35,056 nucleotides of DNA from JANRIC01 sp033765345. Lineage in GTDB: Bacteria; Bacteroidota; Bacteroidia; Cytophagales; Microscillaceae. Where the stretch lies: NCBI GenBank assembly GCA_033765345.1, contig JANRIC010000053.1:1-35056 (forward strand), written 5' to 3'. The position numbers were made by a program, and so were the translations under genes. Below the pieces are notes generated by a model. The model made no database searches. It was not told the origin of the DNA and was given only the letters and a program-made list of their open reading frames with translations. Positions 8,994-16,216 of the stretch are shown piece by piece (within the stretch, counting starts at the first letter, position 1; every line of letters starts with the position of its first letter).

Positions 8994-10082
8994 TTAATGT
9001 TTCCAATGTACTGACTGCTGCCAAAGATGAACGCGGCTGATTAAAACCACTTGATATACACCTGAAGGCAGATTTTTGGTATTTAATTGTATGTCGTATT
9101 TTCCGGGTTTCTGGCGTTGCCGCTCCAATCTGAATTTAATTTGCCCCCAAGCATTGAATATCAAAAGGTTTAGGCGGATATTCTGGGAGAGTTGATAATG
9201 GATATTGAGGTATTTATCTTCGGGGTGGGGTTCGATACGTAAGCCTATATCTATTTGATTAGTGGGTAAGCTTTGCGGTATAAAAAACTGGGAGGATAGC
9301 TTATTGAAGGAATAAGGAGGTAAGGTAAGTTCTCCAGTTCTTTTACCCAATTGTATTTTAAACTGCTCTCTATCCAGGTCTCTAAGCCCGATTTTGGAGG
9401 GTGTCAGGTTTATCTGCTCCACATAAAAATCTTTGATAAAAATATCTGTCAAATCTATTTGTATCGCATAATCCGAAAGATTGATCAAAATAGCACTTTG
9501 CTCCCAATTTTGGCTAAACAAATACCCATAGACGGCACTTCGGGAAGGAAGATTAGGCATATCCTCAAGGGTTTGAACTGGAGCAAATTCCAAGCTTTGT
9601 CCAGTACTTTTAGCCAAAACTGCAGACTGGATGAGTGAATACAAAAACTGAATCGGATGTGCCTCAGAAGCTGAGATTTCCTGCTTGAATCTCGTAATCT
9701 GAGGATTATCCAAGCAATTGATCAAAAAATGACAGGTAACCAGGGCTTCCCACCAGTTGGCCTGAGTATTTGTCTGTAGATTCAAGTGTATTTCGGAGCT
9801 TTGCGGCATGGATTGAGCCAGTGCAAATATCTGTCGAGTCCATTGCTCAGATTGTCGCAATATTTCGGGGTCATCGGTATCTGTTCGGGATTCAAAAGGA
9901 GGAACCTGTACCTCAGCGGTAACTACTTCTTGCTGCACGGAATCATTAGTCAGCGTGTTTAGCTGTGGAGTGCGCCGAATGAAAGAAGACAAAACAGCTT
10001 TGCTCAAACGACGTATGGCCATTTGATCATTGAGGATGAGCAGGATTAAACCCAAAAGAAGCAGGAGAATTTTGTAGAACAT
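8994..10082 (-). CDS. Exported protein with glycosidase-like C-terminal region and T9SS-like tail
   Basis: With the ATG at 10082 the product has 362 residues. The frame is open to 10196, but that would run into the divergent gene starting at 10158 and would bury the hydrophobic N-terminus. It opens with a signal peptide or anchor (MFYKILLLLLGLILLIL). Residues ~110-270 contain a pattern I associate with the late part of clan-A glycosidases such as arabinofuranosidases (WWEALVTCHFLINCL, then SAILINLSDYAIQIDL, then ELTLPPYSFNKL), but no N-terminal TIM barrel is present. The last ~75 residues (LNIHYQLSQ to LPSGVYQVVLISR) look like a T9SS type A sorting domain. It may be a shortened former enzyme or a binding domain. 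The export call is firmer than the enzymatic ancestry. Confidence 0.65.
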   Translation of the reverse strand: MFYKILLLLLGLILLILNDQMAIRRLSKAVLSSFIRRTPQLNTLTNDSVQQEVVTAEVQVPPFESRTDTDDPEILRQSEQWTRQIFALAQSMPQSSEIHLNLQTNTQANWWEALVTCHFLINCLDNPQITRFKQEISASEAHPIQFLYSLIQSAVLAKSTGQSLEFAPVQTLEDMPNLPSRSAVYGYLFSQNWEQSAILINLSDYAIQIDLTDIFIKDFYVEQINLTPSKIGLRDLDREQFKIQLGKRTGELTLPPYSFNKLSSQFFIPQSLPTNQIDIGLRIEPHPEDKYLNIHYQLSQNIRLNLLIFNAWGQIKFRLERQRQKPGKYDIQLNTKNLPSGVYQVVLISRVHLWQQSVHWKH

Positions 10083-10100
10083 ACGCTTTTCGCTTAATTT

Positions 10101-10124
10101 TATACGCAGTATAATTCTGCTATA
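10101..10124. promoter_or_regulatory. Inverted repeat between divergent genes, possible operator
   Basis: TATAcGCAG and CTGCTATA flank a 7-base A/T centre in the 75-bp spacer between the divergent genes starting at 10082 (-) and 10158 (+). The repeat has one bulged base. Its position would suit a regulator binding site; no regulator is identified. Confidence 0.25.
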
Positions 10125-10157
10125 AATATACACAGCTCCAACTAAATTAAAGCTTTT

Positions 10158-10955
10158 ATGCCCATTTTTACCGATCAAATGCAGCAAAAGCTGCAAATCG
10201 ATACGCCTCCTCAGAGAATTATCTCTTTGGTACCTTCACAAACCGAGTTGCTTTTTGACCTGGGTCTGGACCGTGAGCTCGTAGGAATCACTAAGTTTTG
10301 TGTGCATCCTGCTGAGAAATGCCGCCTGAAAACAAAAATAGGAGGCACTAAAAATTTTAATATCACGCTCATAGATTCGCTCAAGCCTGATCTGATCATT
10401 GGCAATAAGGAAGAAAATTATCAAGAAGGCATTGAGCTGCTTAGTCAGAAATATCCTGTTTGGATGAGTGACATCAAAACCCTGGAGCAGGCACTGGCCA
10501 TGATTCAAAGCCTAGGAGCAATATTGAATAAGTCTGAACAGGCAAAAAGATTGGGAGAATGCATTAAGATTGAATTTGATGCACTGTCCCAAATGAACTT
10601 CCCTAAAATACGAATAGCGTATTTTATTTGGCGCAAACCCTACATGGTTGCAGGTAAAGGCACTTTTATTGATCATTTATTGGGAATTTGCGGTTTGGAA
10701 AATATTTTCAAAGGGCGAAAGCCTTATCCTGAAGTGTCGAGAGATGATCTGCAAGCAGCCCAACCAGAGATTATATTCCTTTCCAGTGAACCTTTTCCCT
10801 TTCAGCAAAAACACATCGTAGAATTTGCTGAAATATGCCCTCAAAGTCAAATACGTTTGGTTGATGGCGAGATGTTTTCTTGGTTTGGAAGCAGGTTACA
10901 ATTTAGTGCAGCTTATTTTAAGAAAATTTTAGGAGAAATACATGCCACCTACTAG
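10158..10955 (+). CDS. BtuF-like helical-backbone metal/corrinoid receptor, no signal peptide
   Basis: This 265-residue protein belongs to the ABC transporter class III substrate-binding family (BtuF/FepB type). Visible features are PPQRIISLVPSQTELLFDLGL (N-lobe start, ~17-37), 'ELVGITKFCVHP' (40-51), 'IGGTKNFNITLIDSLKPDLIIGN' (~59-82), the long backbone helix, and the C-lobe 'VSRDDLQAAQPEIIFLSSEPFPF'. Most relatives are periplasmic or lipoproteins. Here the first residues (MPIFTDQMQQKL) are hydrophilic, with no export signal or lipobox, so the product may be cytoplasmic or anchored by a partner. No permease or ATPase gene adjoins it. The stop codon lies in a short sequence shared with the phosphatase gene at 21817. 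Corrinoid versus siderophore binding is not decidable. Confidence 0.8.
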   Translation: MPIFTDQMQQKLQIDTPPQRIISLVPSQTELLFDLGLDRELVGITKFCVHPAEKCRLKTKIGGTKNFNITLIDSLKPDLIIGNKEENYQEGIELLSQKYPVWMSDIKTLEQALAMIQSLGAILNKSEQAKRLGECIKIEFDALSQMNFPKIRIAYFIWRKPYMVAGKGTFIDHLLGICGLENIFKGRKPYPEVSRDDLQAAQPEIIFLSSEPFPFQQKHIVEFAEICPQSQIRLVDGEMFSWFGSRLQFSAAYFKKILGEIHATY

Positions 10956-10970
10956 TGTTTGGTCAATAGA
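10952..10970 (+). repeat. Short repeat spanning a stop codon, copy A
   Basis: CTAGTGTTTGGTCAATAG overlaps the TAG stop of the BtuF-like gene. It differs at one position from the sequence over the stop codon of the SpoIIE gene (21817-21835). Confidence 0.5.
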
Positions 10971-11079
10971 TCGCTGTCAGTATCCGGTATAAAAAGAAAA
11001 ACCTATAAAAACTGAGATTGACCTGTAAATTAGCGCAGTCCCAATTTTTATAAGTTTTATGGGGAAATTTTAGGACAGA

Positions 11080-11655
11080 TTATTCATAAATACGTCCCAG
11101 CTCGATGATTTCACCCAAAGTACGCCAGGTTACCGCGCCTACTGGGTACGCACCATTACGAAGATTTTCAATATATCCTCGGATTCCGGCCTCGATATTG
11201 GCAAAAGGTTCAAAATTATACCAGTGATGACCGCTTTCAGATTCTATGCCGAAATACTTACCCTGGCTTTGTGGCTGTTTGATTTCCATTCTTTTGAGTT
11301 CGGCGATCTGAAAATGAAGCACCTCTTCCAGATACCTGAAATCATCTTCAGGGCTTTTGGTTTCGTGTTTAATAAGTTCTACGCCATCTTGCAAGTGCGA
11401 CAAATCCAGGTCATAGTCCTCAATTGGTGGGTCTTGAATTTTCAGCCAAGATTCTTCAAAAGGCAAGGGGTCGGCAATAAAAGCCTTTTTGAGCATTTTC
11501 AGGAATATATCGAGACTAGGGCTGTTGTCCATATTTTCATAAGCCAGTCCCAATAAAGCTCGAAGATATTCTTCCAAAGTGATTTTGATTTGGTCAATTT
11601 TAGGTTCTATCTTTTTTAATTCTGCGTACAGCTTTTCCCATTCGGATATTTTCAT
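11080..11655 (-). CDS. Hypothetical protein, acidic and helical
   Basis: I do not recognise this 191-residue product. It has no signal peptide and no membrane segment. It is acidic and mostly helical in its first two thirds (KISEWEKLYAELKKIEPKIDQIK...; LSHLQDGVELIKHETKSPEDDFRYLEEVL). It ends in a Gly/aromatic-rich segment (GHHWYNFEPFANIEAGIRGYI ... VTWRTLGEIIELGRIYE), suggesting a cytoplasmic globular protein. It follows the TlpA-like gene on the same strand by 62 bp, so it could be co-transcribed, although a TATTTTTG promoter-like element lies in the spacer. Start ATG at 11655 is the only good choice. Even codon use and clean length support it being real. Confidence 0.7.
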   Translation of the reverse strand: MKISEWEKLYAELKKIEPKIDQIKITLEEYLRALLGLAYENMDNSPSLDIFLKMLKKAFIADPLPFEESWLKIQDPPIEDYDLDLSHLQDGVELIKHETKSPEDDFRYLEEVLHFQIAELKRMEIKQPQSQGKYFGIESESGHHWYNFEPFANIEAGIRGYIENLRNGAYPVGAVTWRTLGEIIELGRIYE

Positions 11656-11706
11656 GGAGTTTTTTGTTTAGAGATCGTAAATACATTTAAGGGCTATAAT
11701 TTTTCG

Positions 11707-11714
11707 CAAAAATA
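11707..11714 (-). promoter_or_regulatory. Weak candidate -7 element (TATTTTTG)
   Basis: The minus strand reads TATTTTTG, matching TAnnTTTG, about 50 bases before the ATG at 11655. The A/T-rich context makes chance matches likely. Confidence 0.25.
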
Positions 11715-11717
11715 TAA

Positions 11718-12977
11718 CTAAATTTTTTCTTCTAATAGTTCATCCATAAATTGTTGAAAGTCAATTACAAATTTTTCGTAATATACGCCTGTGCCAGGTC
11801 CGCTAAATCCAGTGTGGATTCTTCGCACCTCCCCTTTTCGGTCTATAAAAATGGTAGTAGGGAAAGCCAGGACTTGATTGAGCATAGGCAAAGTTTTAGA
11901 AGCTTCGGTTTTGTCATTGATTCCGGCGATGAGGAAATCGTAGCCGATTTTATATTTTTGAATCATTTTTTCTATCCTGAGTTTGGCTTTTTCAAAATCG
12001 GGGCTTCTTTCATAAGCCAGTCCGATGATTTCTAGTCCTCTATCCCGGTTTTTCTCGAAATAAGGAGCCAAAAAAGCTGTTTCATCCATACAGTTGGGGC
12101 ACCAAGAACCAAATAGCTGCACGATGACTACCTTATTTTGATATTTTTCATCTGCCAATGAAATGGGCTTGCCTTCCAGGTTAGGGAAGCTAAACTCGAG
12201 TTTTTGGTATCCATCCTTGAGATATGTCAATGTGTTGGCATCTGGTAAAGCTGCCTTTTCGTTGCGTTTACCGATCCAGGTTTCATAGCCTAATTTACCA
12301 GCCCAAAACTCTCCTTTGAAGTCTTCCTGTTCGTTGAGATTGCCTATAAATAAAAAACCGTGACTGCCGTCAAAAGCTGAAAAACGAATTTCACGCCCTT
12401 CTACAAGACCCTCGAGATAGCGATAGTCACCAGTTGGTGTGAGGATTGTGCCAGTTATTTTTTTACCCTTTTGTTCAAAAATACCTACTGCGGGATAGCT
12501 TTTTTGACTTTTATCCGTAAAAGTCATTTCCCATTTCCCCGTAAAATCTGTTTCAGCTTTACGTTCAGATTCTTCAAAACGGTAATTTTTCCCAAAAGCT
12601 GCTTTAAAAGGCACTTCATAAGGCTCTTTGTAGCCATATTTAATCCAGTATCCTTCCAAGTTTTCGTTATCCAGGATTTTGGCCTTGAGTTCAGCATCGA
12701 AGATATTCAAAGTGATCGATATAGAATCATTTTGGACGCTGACTTCATCCAGCTTGAGTCGTTCTTTCCCATTGATCAAAATGACTTCATAATTTTCGCC
12801 CGTTTTTTTGAGATCAAACTGAAAAGGGGCTTCTCCTCCTTTTAGGCTAATGGTGGCACGCCATAGCCCTATTTTAAGGGTATTTTGAGGTTTTTGAGAA
12901 GTGTTTTTCTGAGAATCAGTAGAATTACATCCAAAAACCAGACACAGCAAAAGTATGCCAAAACGCTTGTTCTTCAT
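11718..12977 (-). CDS. TlpA-family thioredoxin-domain lipoprotein
   Basis: This 419-residue periplasm-facing lipoprotein has the N-terminus MKNKRFGILLLCLVFG-C, a lipobox with the lipidated Cys at residue 17. Residues ~35-245 form a beta-rich N-terminal region of the sort seen ahead of thioredoxin domains in Bacteroidota (two blocks ending near GYWIKYGY and AGKLGYETWIG). The C-terminal ~150 residues are a TlpA/ResA-like thioredoxin fold: VVIVQLFGSWCPNC (C293 and C296 of the CxxC active site), 'GLEIIGLAYE' and the cis-Pro strand 'LAFPTTIFIDRKGEVRRIHTGF'. The likely role is reduction of disulfides on exported proteins. It has no cytochrome-maturation genes beside it. Stop is TAG; start is the ATG at 12977. 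Confidence 0.9.
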   Translation of the reverse strand: MKNKRFGILLLCLVFGCNSTDSQKNTSQKPQNTLKIGLWRATISLKGGEAPFQFDLKKTGENYEVILINGKERLKLDEVSVQNDSISITLNIFDAELKAKILDNENLEGYWIKYGYKEPYEVPFKAAFGKNYRFEESERKAETDFTGKWEMTFTDKSQKSYPAVGIFEQKGKKITGTILTPTGDYRYLEGLVEGREIRFSAFDGSHGFLFIGNLNEQEDFKGEFWAGKLGYETWIGKRNEKAALPDANTLTYLKDGYQKLEFSFPNLEGKPISLADEKYQNKVVIVQLFGSWCPNCMDETAFLAPYFEKNRDRGLEIIGLAYERSPDFEKAKLRIEKMIQKYKIGYDFLIAGINDKTEASKTLPMLNQVLAFPTTIFIDRKGEVRRIHTGFSGPGTGVYYEKFVIDFQQFMDELLEEKI

Positions 12978-13101
12978 AGTATTCGTGTATGGATCAAATA
13001 CAAAGAAAACAATAATATTTAAAGCAAACTGCGATTAACAGTTAAATAACAAGTGGAGAAGTCCTATCAACTTGTAAAAAACATAAGATTATTTAAAACA
13101 A

Positions 13102-13500
13102 TTAGGACTCTTCGATGTTCAATTCCTGTAAATGGGGATTTTTGTGTTGAAAGAGCCAAAAGTTAAAGGTAAGCAAAGAACCTTTGACCAACAGATCGGT
13201 AATCAGAAAATTCTGAAGAACCATCCAAGCGGTGTTTCTACGAATCAGATCTGATAACACAAACTCGGGCGCTTGGCCGGTCTTTTGGGCAAGATTTTTG
13301 GCTTGGTGGAGAAGGTCTTCGGAAATGGAATGTTCGGCATTCAACAGAGGTGTATCTTCTGTAGGGGGGGGGCTAAGGGCTAGCTTGACTTTTTGAGGAA
13401 GATCCTGACTAGATTCGGAAACTTTATATGTTTTTTCCTGCATCTTTGTTTGTGAATATTCGATAAATTTGGTCAAATCAGTTAATGAGTTATTAGACAT
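13102..13500 (-). CDS. Small hypothetical protein with a C9 tract
   Basis: This 132-residue product (from ATG at 13500, MSNNSLTDLTKF) was not recognised. The frame is open up to 13599, but the added N-terminus is A/T-rich and unlike a protein start. It has a hydrophilic first half, a Pro-Pro-Pro stretch (ALSPPPTED), then helices (ISEDLLHQAKNLAQKTGQAPEFVLSDLIRR) and a hydrophobic segment NFLITDLLVKGSLLTFNFWLF that could sit at a membrane. The proline codons form a run of nine C on the coding strand (13364-13372), a site prone to slippage. It lies 124 bp upstream of the TlpA-like gene on the same strand. Whether it is a real gene rests mainly on its length and codon pattern. Confidence 0.5.
   Translation of the reverse strand: MSNNSLTDLTKFIEYSQTKMQEKTYKVSESSQDLPQKVKLALSPPPTEDTPLLNAEHSISEDLLHQAKNLAQKTGQAPEFVLSDLIRRNTAWMVLQNFLITDLLVKGSLLTFNFWLFQHKNPHLQELNIEES
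13364..13372 (-). repeat. Run of nine C inside a coding frame
   Basis: The plus strand shows nine consecutive G, which read as CCCCCCCCC on the coding strand of the gene at 13102-13500. It is the longest G/C homopolymer I noticed in an otherwise A/T-leaning window. Confidence 0.85.
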
Positions 13501-13955
13501 AATGAATACTTGGCTATTAATTGGATAAATTAAAATGATTGGATGGCCAATAAGCATCAGAACAATATGATTTGAAACAAACGGTTTCGAAGATAACACT
13601 AATTTGTATTATCGGTATAAAATTATACAGACAATAACCAGTAGATCTTATTGCTTTAAAAAATCCCAATCTTTAAGCCTATAATTAATAGTGTGTAATA
13701 TTTGCGGAGATTTCACCGCCCTTATTTGATATTCAAAATTAACCAGACCTGTCAAAAAAGCCAAAAATAAATGATTTGTTTTCTCAATATTTCGAAAATT
13801 GTTGAAAATGTTAAATCTTTTATAATTTTTTGTCAATTAATTTCCCTTCATCAGGTTTCGTAAAAAAAAAATCACCGAAGCGTTTTTATTTTTTAATTGC
13901 TTTTTAACTTTAAAGTCTCTTATAAGAGATTATTCATCAAAACATTTTTACCATC
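13501..13955. other. Intergenic region upstream of mdh
   Basis: This is 455 bp of A/T-rich sequence between a minus-strand small gene and mdh, so it should hold the promoters of both. A 62-codon minus-strand frame (13648-13836) has no features and is probably chance. A 14-bp perfect palindrome lies at 13916-13929. No exact TAnnTTTG element was found for mdh. Confidence 0.5.
13916..13929. promoter_or_regulatory. 14-bp palindrome just upstream of mdh
   Basis: TCTCTTATAAGAGA is perfectly palindromic and ends 27 bases before the mdh ATG, where a repressor or activator dimer could bind, or where it could form a hairpin in the mRNA leader. The function is inferred from position alone. Confidence 0.35.
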
Positions 13956-14885
13956 ATGAAAATAACAGTTATTGGAGCAGGTAATGTAGGCGCAACCTGC
14001 GCTGACGTTTTGGCTTACCGCGAAATAGGTAACGAAATCATACTACTTGATATCAAAGAAGGCCTTGGAGAAGGTAAAGCCCTCGATATTTGGCAGAAAG
14101 CCCCCATCAATTTATATGATACCCGCACGGTGGGTGTAAACAATGATTATGCCGCTACTGCTGGTTCTGGGGTGGTGGTGATTACCTCTGGGATTCCTCG
14201 TAAGCCTGGTATGTCACGCGATGATCTCATTACGACCAATGCAGGTATTGTAAAATCTGTAACGGAACAGGTCGTGAAGTATTCACCCGATGCTATTATC
14301 ATCGTAGTATCCAATCCTTTGGATGTAATGACTTATGCCGCACACGTAGTCTCTCAAAAATCCCGCAATCAAGTCATGGGGATGGCTGGTATCTTGGATA
14401 CGGCACGTTATCGGGCATTTTTGGCTTCCGAATTAAATGTTTCCCCCAAAGACATTCAGGCGGTTTTGATGGGAGGTCACGGCGACACGATGGTTCCACT
14501 CCCAAGATATACCACTGTGGCGGGTATTCCAGTTACAGAATTGCTTTCCAAAGATAAACTTGACCCGATCGTAGAAAGAACCAAATCCGGCGGGGGCGAA
14601 TTGGTCAAACTGATGGGAACTTCTGCCTGGTACGCCCCCGGTTCGGCGGCTGCACAGATGGTAGAAGCCATTGTAAAAGATCAGCGCAGAATCTTCCCTG
14701 TGTGTATACGCCTGGACGGTGAATATGGCATCAAGGACTGTTATCTGGGTGTACCCGTAGTTTTGGGTAAAAACGGCATAGAGCAAATTATCGAGCTGGA
14801 TCTGACCCCCGGCGAAAAAGAATTGCTCGAGATATCTCGTGTGAAAGTACGAGAAGTGATGGATGTTTTTGACAATATGGCCTAA
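13956..14885 (+). CDS. mdh: Malate dehydrogenase
   Basis: This 309-residue NAD-dependent enzyme of the TCA cycle interconverts malate and oxaloacetate. It is of the LDH-like MDH group common in Bacteroidota. Seen directly: Rossmann motif GAGNVG (7-12) after the start ITVIGAG; an acidic end of the second strand (LLDIKEG), indicating NAD; the mobile-loop arginines in RKPGMSRDDL (~81-90); VVSNPLDVMTY; the substrate-binding Arg in ILDTARYRAFL; and the catalytic His in GGHGDTMVPL (His ~175). Length and motif order match the complete family. It is monocistronic, with its own terminator at 14909-14944 and a long upstream spacer. Confidence 0.97.
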   Translation: MKITVIGAGNVGATCADVLAYREIGNEIILLDIKEGLGEGKALDIWQKAPINLYDTRTVGVNNDYAATAGSGVVVITSGIPRKPGMSRDDLITTNAGIVKSVTEQVVKYSPDAIIIVVSNPLDVMTYAAHVVSQKSRNQVMGMAGILDTARYRAFLASELNVSPKDIQAVLMGGHGDTMVPLPRYTTVAGIPVTELLSKDKLDPIVERTKSGGGELVKLMGTSAWYAPGSAAAQMVEAIVKDQRRIFPVCIRLDGEYGIKDCYLGVPVVLGKNGIEQIIELDLTPGEKELLEISRVKVREVMDVFDNMA

Positions 14886-14908
14886 GAAATTGCTGTGGGC
14901 TTTTTATG

Positions 14909-14944
14909 AACCGGGTACGAAGTAGGTCTGCCCGGTTTTTTTTT
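14909..14944 (+). terminator. Rho-independent terminator of mdh
   Basis: AACCGGG (14909-14915) pairs with CCCGGTT (14931-14937) around a 15-base loop, followed by a run of nine T (14936-14944). It lies 24 bases after the mdh stop codon. Confidence 0.88.
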
Positions 14945-15212
14945 ATTGGGTTTGGGGATTTTGATGGAGAATTTTAATGCATAGAGGGCTTACCCAAATA
15001 TCATATCCATCTTCTTCTTCCAAAGAACCAAAAGGTGCTAAATCTAATTCAGTATCTCGGTATTTTAGCCTGAACTTGTGTTCTTCTACGAAGCCTTCCT
15101 GGTTTATGAGATAGTTTTTCAATTCTTTAAATTTCTCAATCCTGTCAATTTCAAGAGCAAAATCAATATCTCTAGTGGCTCTTCGGCTAGAGGTATTGTG
15201 CTCATACTTCAT
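14943..15212 (-). pseudogene. Truncated nucleotidyltransferase (AbiEii/MNT-like) remnant
   Basis: This frame of 89 residues begins MKYEHNTSSRRATRDIDFALEI. The TRDIDFAL piece matches the second half of the nucleotidyltransferase active site, where the two Asp of DxD bind metal, followed by 'ELKNYLINQEGFVEEHKFRLKYRDTELDLAPFGSLEEEDGY', where the third acidic residue (ELDL) is expected. The conserved N-terminal part carrying the GG(S/A) motif is missing, and the last ~15 residues (LCIKILHQNPQTQ) do not continue the fold. The stop codon sits in the T-run of the mdh terminator. It looks like the middle piece of a former antitoxin/defence-type or DUF6036-like nucleotidyltransferase, probably inactive. 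Recent loss is suggested because the frame remains clean. Confidence 0.6.
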
Positions 15213-15512
15213 TTAATTTTTTGGGAATTTTATATAGAATGTTTGAAAATCCTATAAAATCCAAACTTCTCTGAATCAAAACTATAAGACTCCCGGCTAG
15301 TGATTGTAAAAACAAACAATCTATTGGTACACAATTCCATTTTAAAAACGCCCTTTGTGTCATTTTCTTTGTTTTTTTAAGGGTTTTAGGCTAATTTTAG
15401 GGATAATTTTTTGGGATTCCATTGGAATAAAAGTATTTAACAATTTTCTGATTACCAAAATTTTAACTCCTCTATGGACTCACAAACATAGATGATGGAC
15501 TGATAAAAAACC
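15213..15512. other. Intergenic spacer before recX
   Basis: This is 300 bp of A/T-rich sequence with no gene, hairpin or clear promoter that I could identify. A three-codon mini-frame (ATG ATG GAC, then TGA TAA at 15492-15506) ends just before the recX TTG start. Confidence 0.4.
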
Positions 15513-15989
15513 TTGAAAAAAGCCTATACCATTCAACAAGCCTACGTCAAAGCGTCCAAATTCTGCGCTTACCAGGAAAGAACCCAACAGGAAGTTCGAG
15601 AGAAAATCTATTCTTATGGCATTTTCGGAGAGGAAGCCGAAGAAGTAATTTGTCAGTTGATCGCCGATAATTTTATCAATGAAGAGCGATTTGCCAAAGC
15701 TTATGCAGGGGGCAAGTTCCGCCTCAAAAAATGGGGGCGACTCAAAATCGAGAGAAATCTCCGACAAAAAGGACTTTCTCAATATTGTATCCGGCAGGGA
15801 CTTGCCGAGATTGAGCAGCAAGAATATGAGCAAACCTTAGAACAACTACTGCACAAAAAACGTGAACTACTTCAAGGCATAGAAGCTTGGGAAATGCGCC
15901 AAAAACTCTTTCAATTCCTAAGCTTTAAAGGGTATGAAAGCGAACTGATCCTGGAGAAGATCCAAGAACTGGAAAAAAAACACAAATAA
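15513..15989 (+). CDS. recX: Regulatory protein RecX
   Basis: This 158-residue, all-helical protein of the RecX family binds RecA filaments and limits recombinase activity. The family signature is visible as three tandem three-helix repeats. The first is AYVKASKFCAYQERTQQEVREKIYSYGI. The second has 'EEVICQLIADNFINEERFAKAYAGGKF' and 'KWGRLKIERNLRQKGLSQYCIRQGL'. The third ends 'RQKLFQFLSFKGYESELILEKI'. The start is TTG (15513): an in-frame TAA lies 7 bases upstream and no ATG occurs near the N-terminus, so a non-ATG start is forced. recA is not in the window. It stands alone between a broken gene and the signalling pair, with a 227-bp gap after it. Confidence 0.93.
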   Translation: MKKAYTIQQAYVKASKFCAYQERTQQEVREKIYSYGIFGEEAEEVICQLIADNFINEERFAKAYAGGKFRLKKWGRLKIERNLRQKGLSQYCIRQGLAEIEQQEYEQTLEQLLHKKRELLQGIEAWEMRQKLFQFLSFKGYESELILEKIQELEKKHK

Positions 15990-16110
15990 GATTATTCAGA
16001 TATTTTCTATAAAAATAATTATTGAGCTGATACACCCTATTGGGCAAACAAATACCCCTGTCTGATTATCACAAAGAAAAGCAAGATAGAAGTTATACTT
16101 GGTATTCTAT

Positions 16111-16143
16111 TTGTTCTATATAAGCAAATCTGTTTATGGTTTG
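16111..16143 (+). promoter_or_regulatory. Candidate promoter of the coiled-coil/phosphatase unit
   Basis: TTG (16111-16113) is followed after 21 bases by TATGGTTTG (16135-16143), which resembles the Bacteroidota TTG-N19-21-TAnnTTTG arrangement with one extra base inside the -7 element. The predicted leader is about 70 bases before the ATG at 16217. Confidence 0.35.
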
Positions 16144-16216
16144 CCTAGCACTTCGTCAATAATCGTATACTCTAAGCAATCATACAAACTCTTTTCGCAA
16201 TAAACGAAGATATCCA

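Noticed and set aside
13648..13836. 62-codon minus-strand frame upstream of mdh
   Set aside because: A/T-rich, rich in Asn/Phe/Ile/Lys, with no recognisable feature; it looks like chance.
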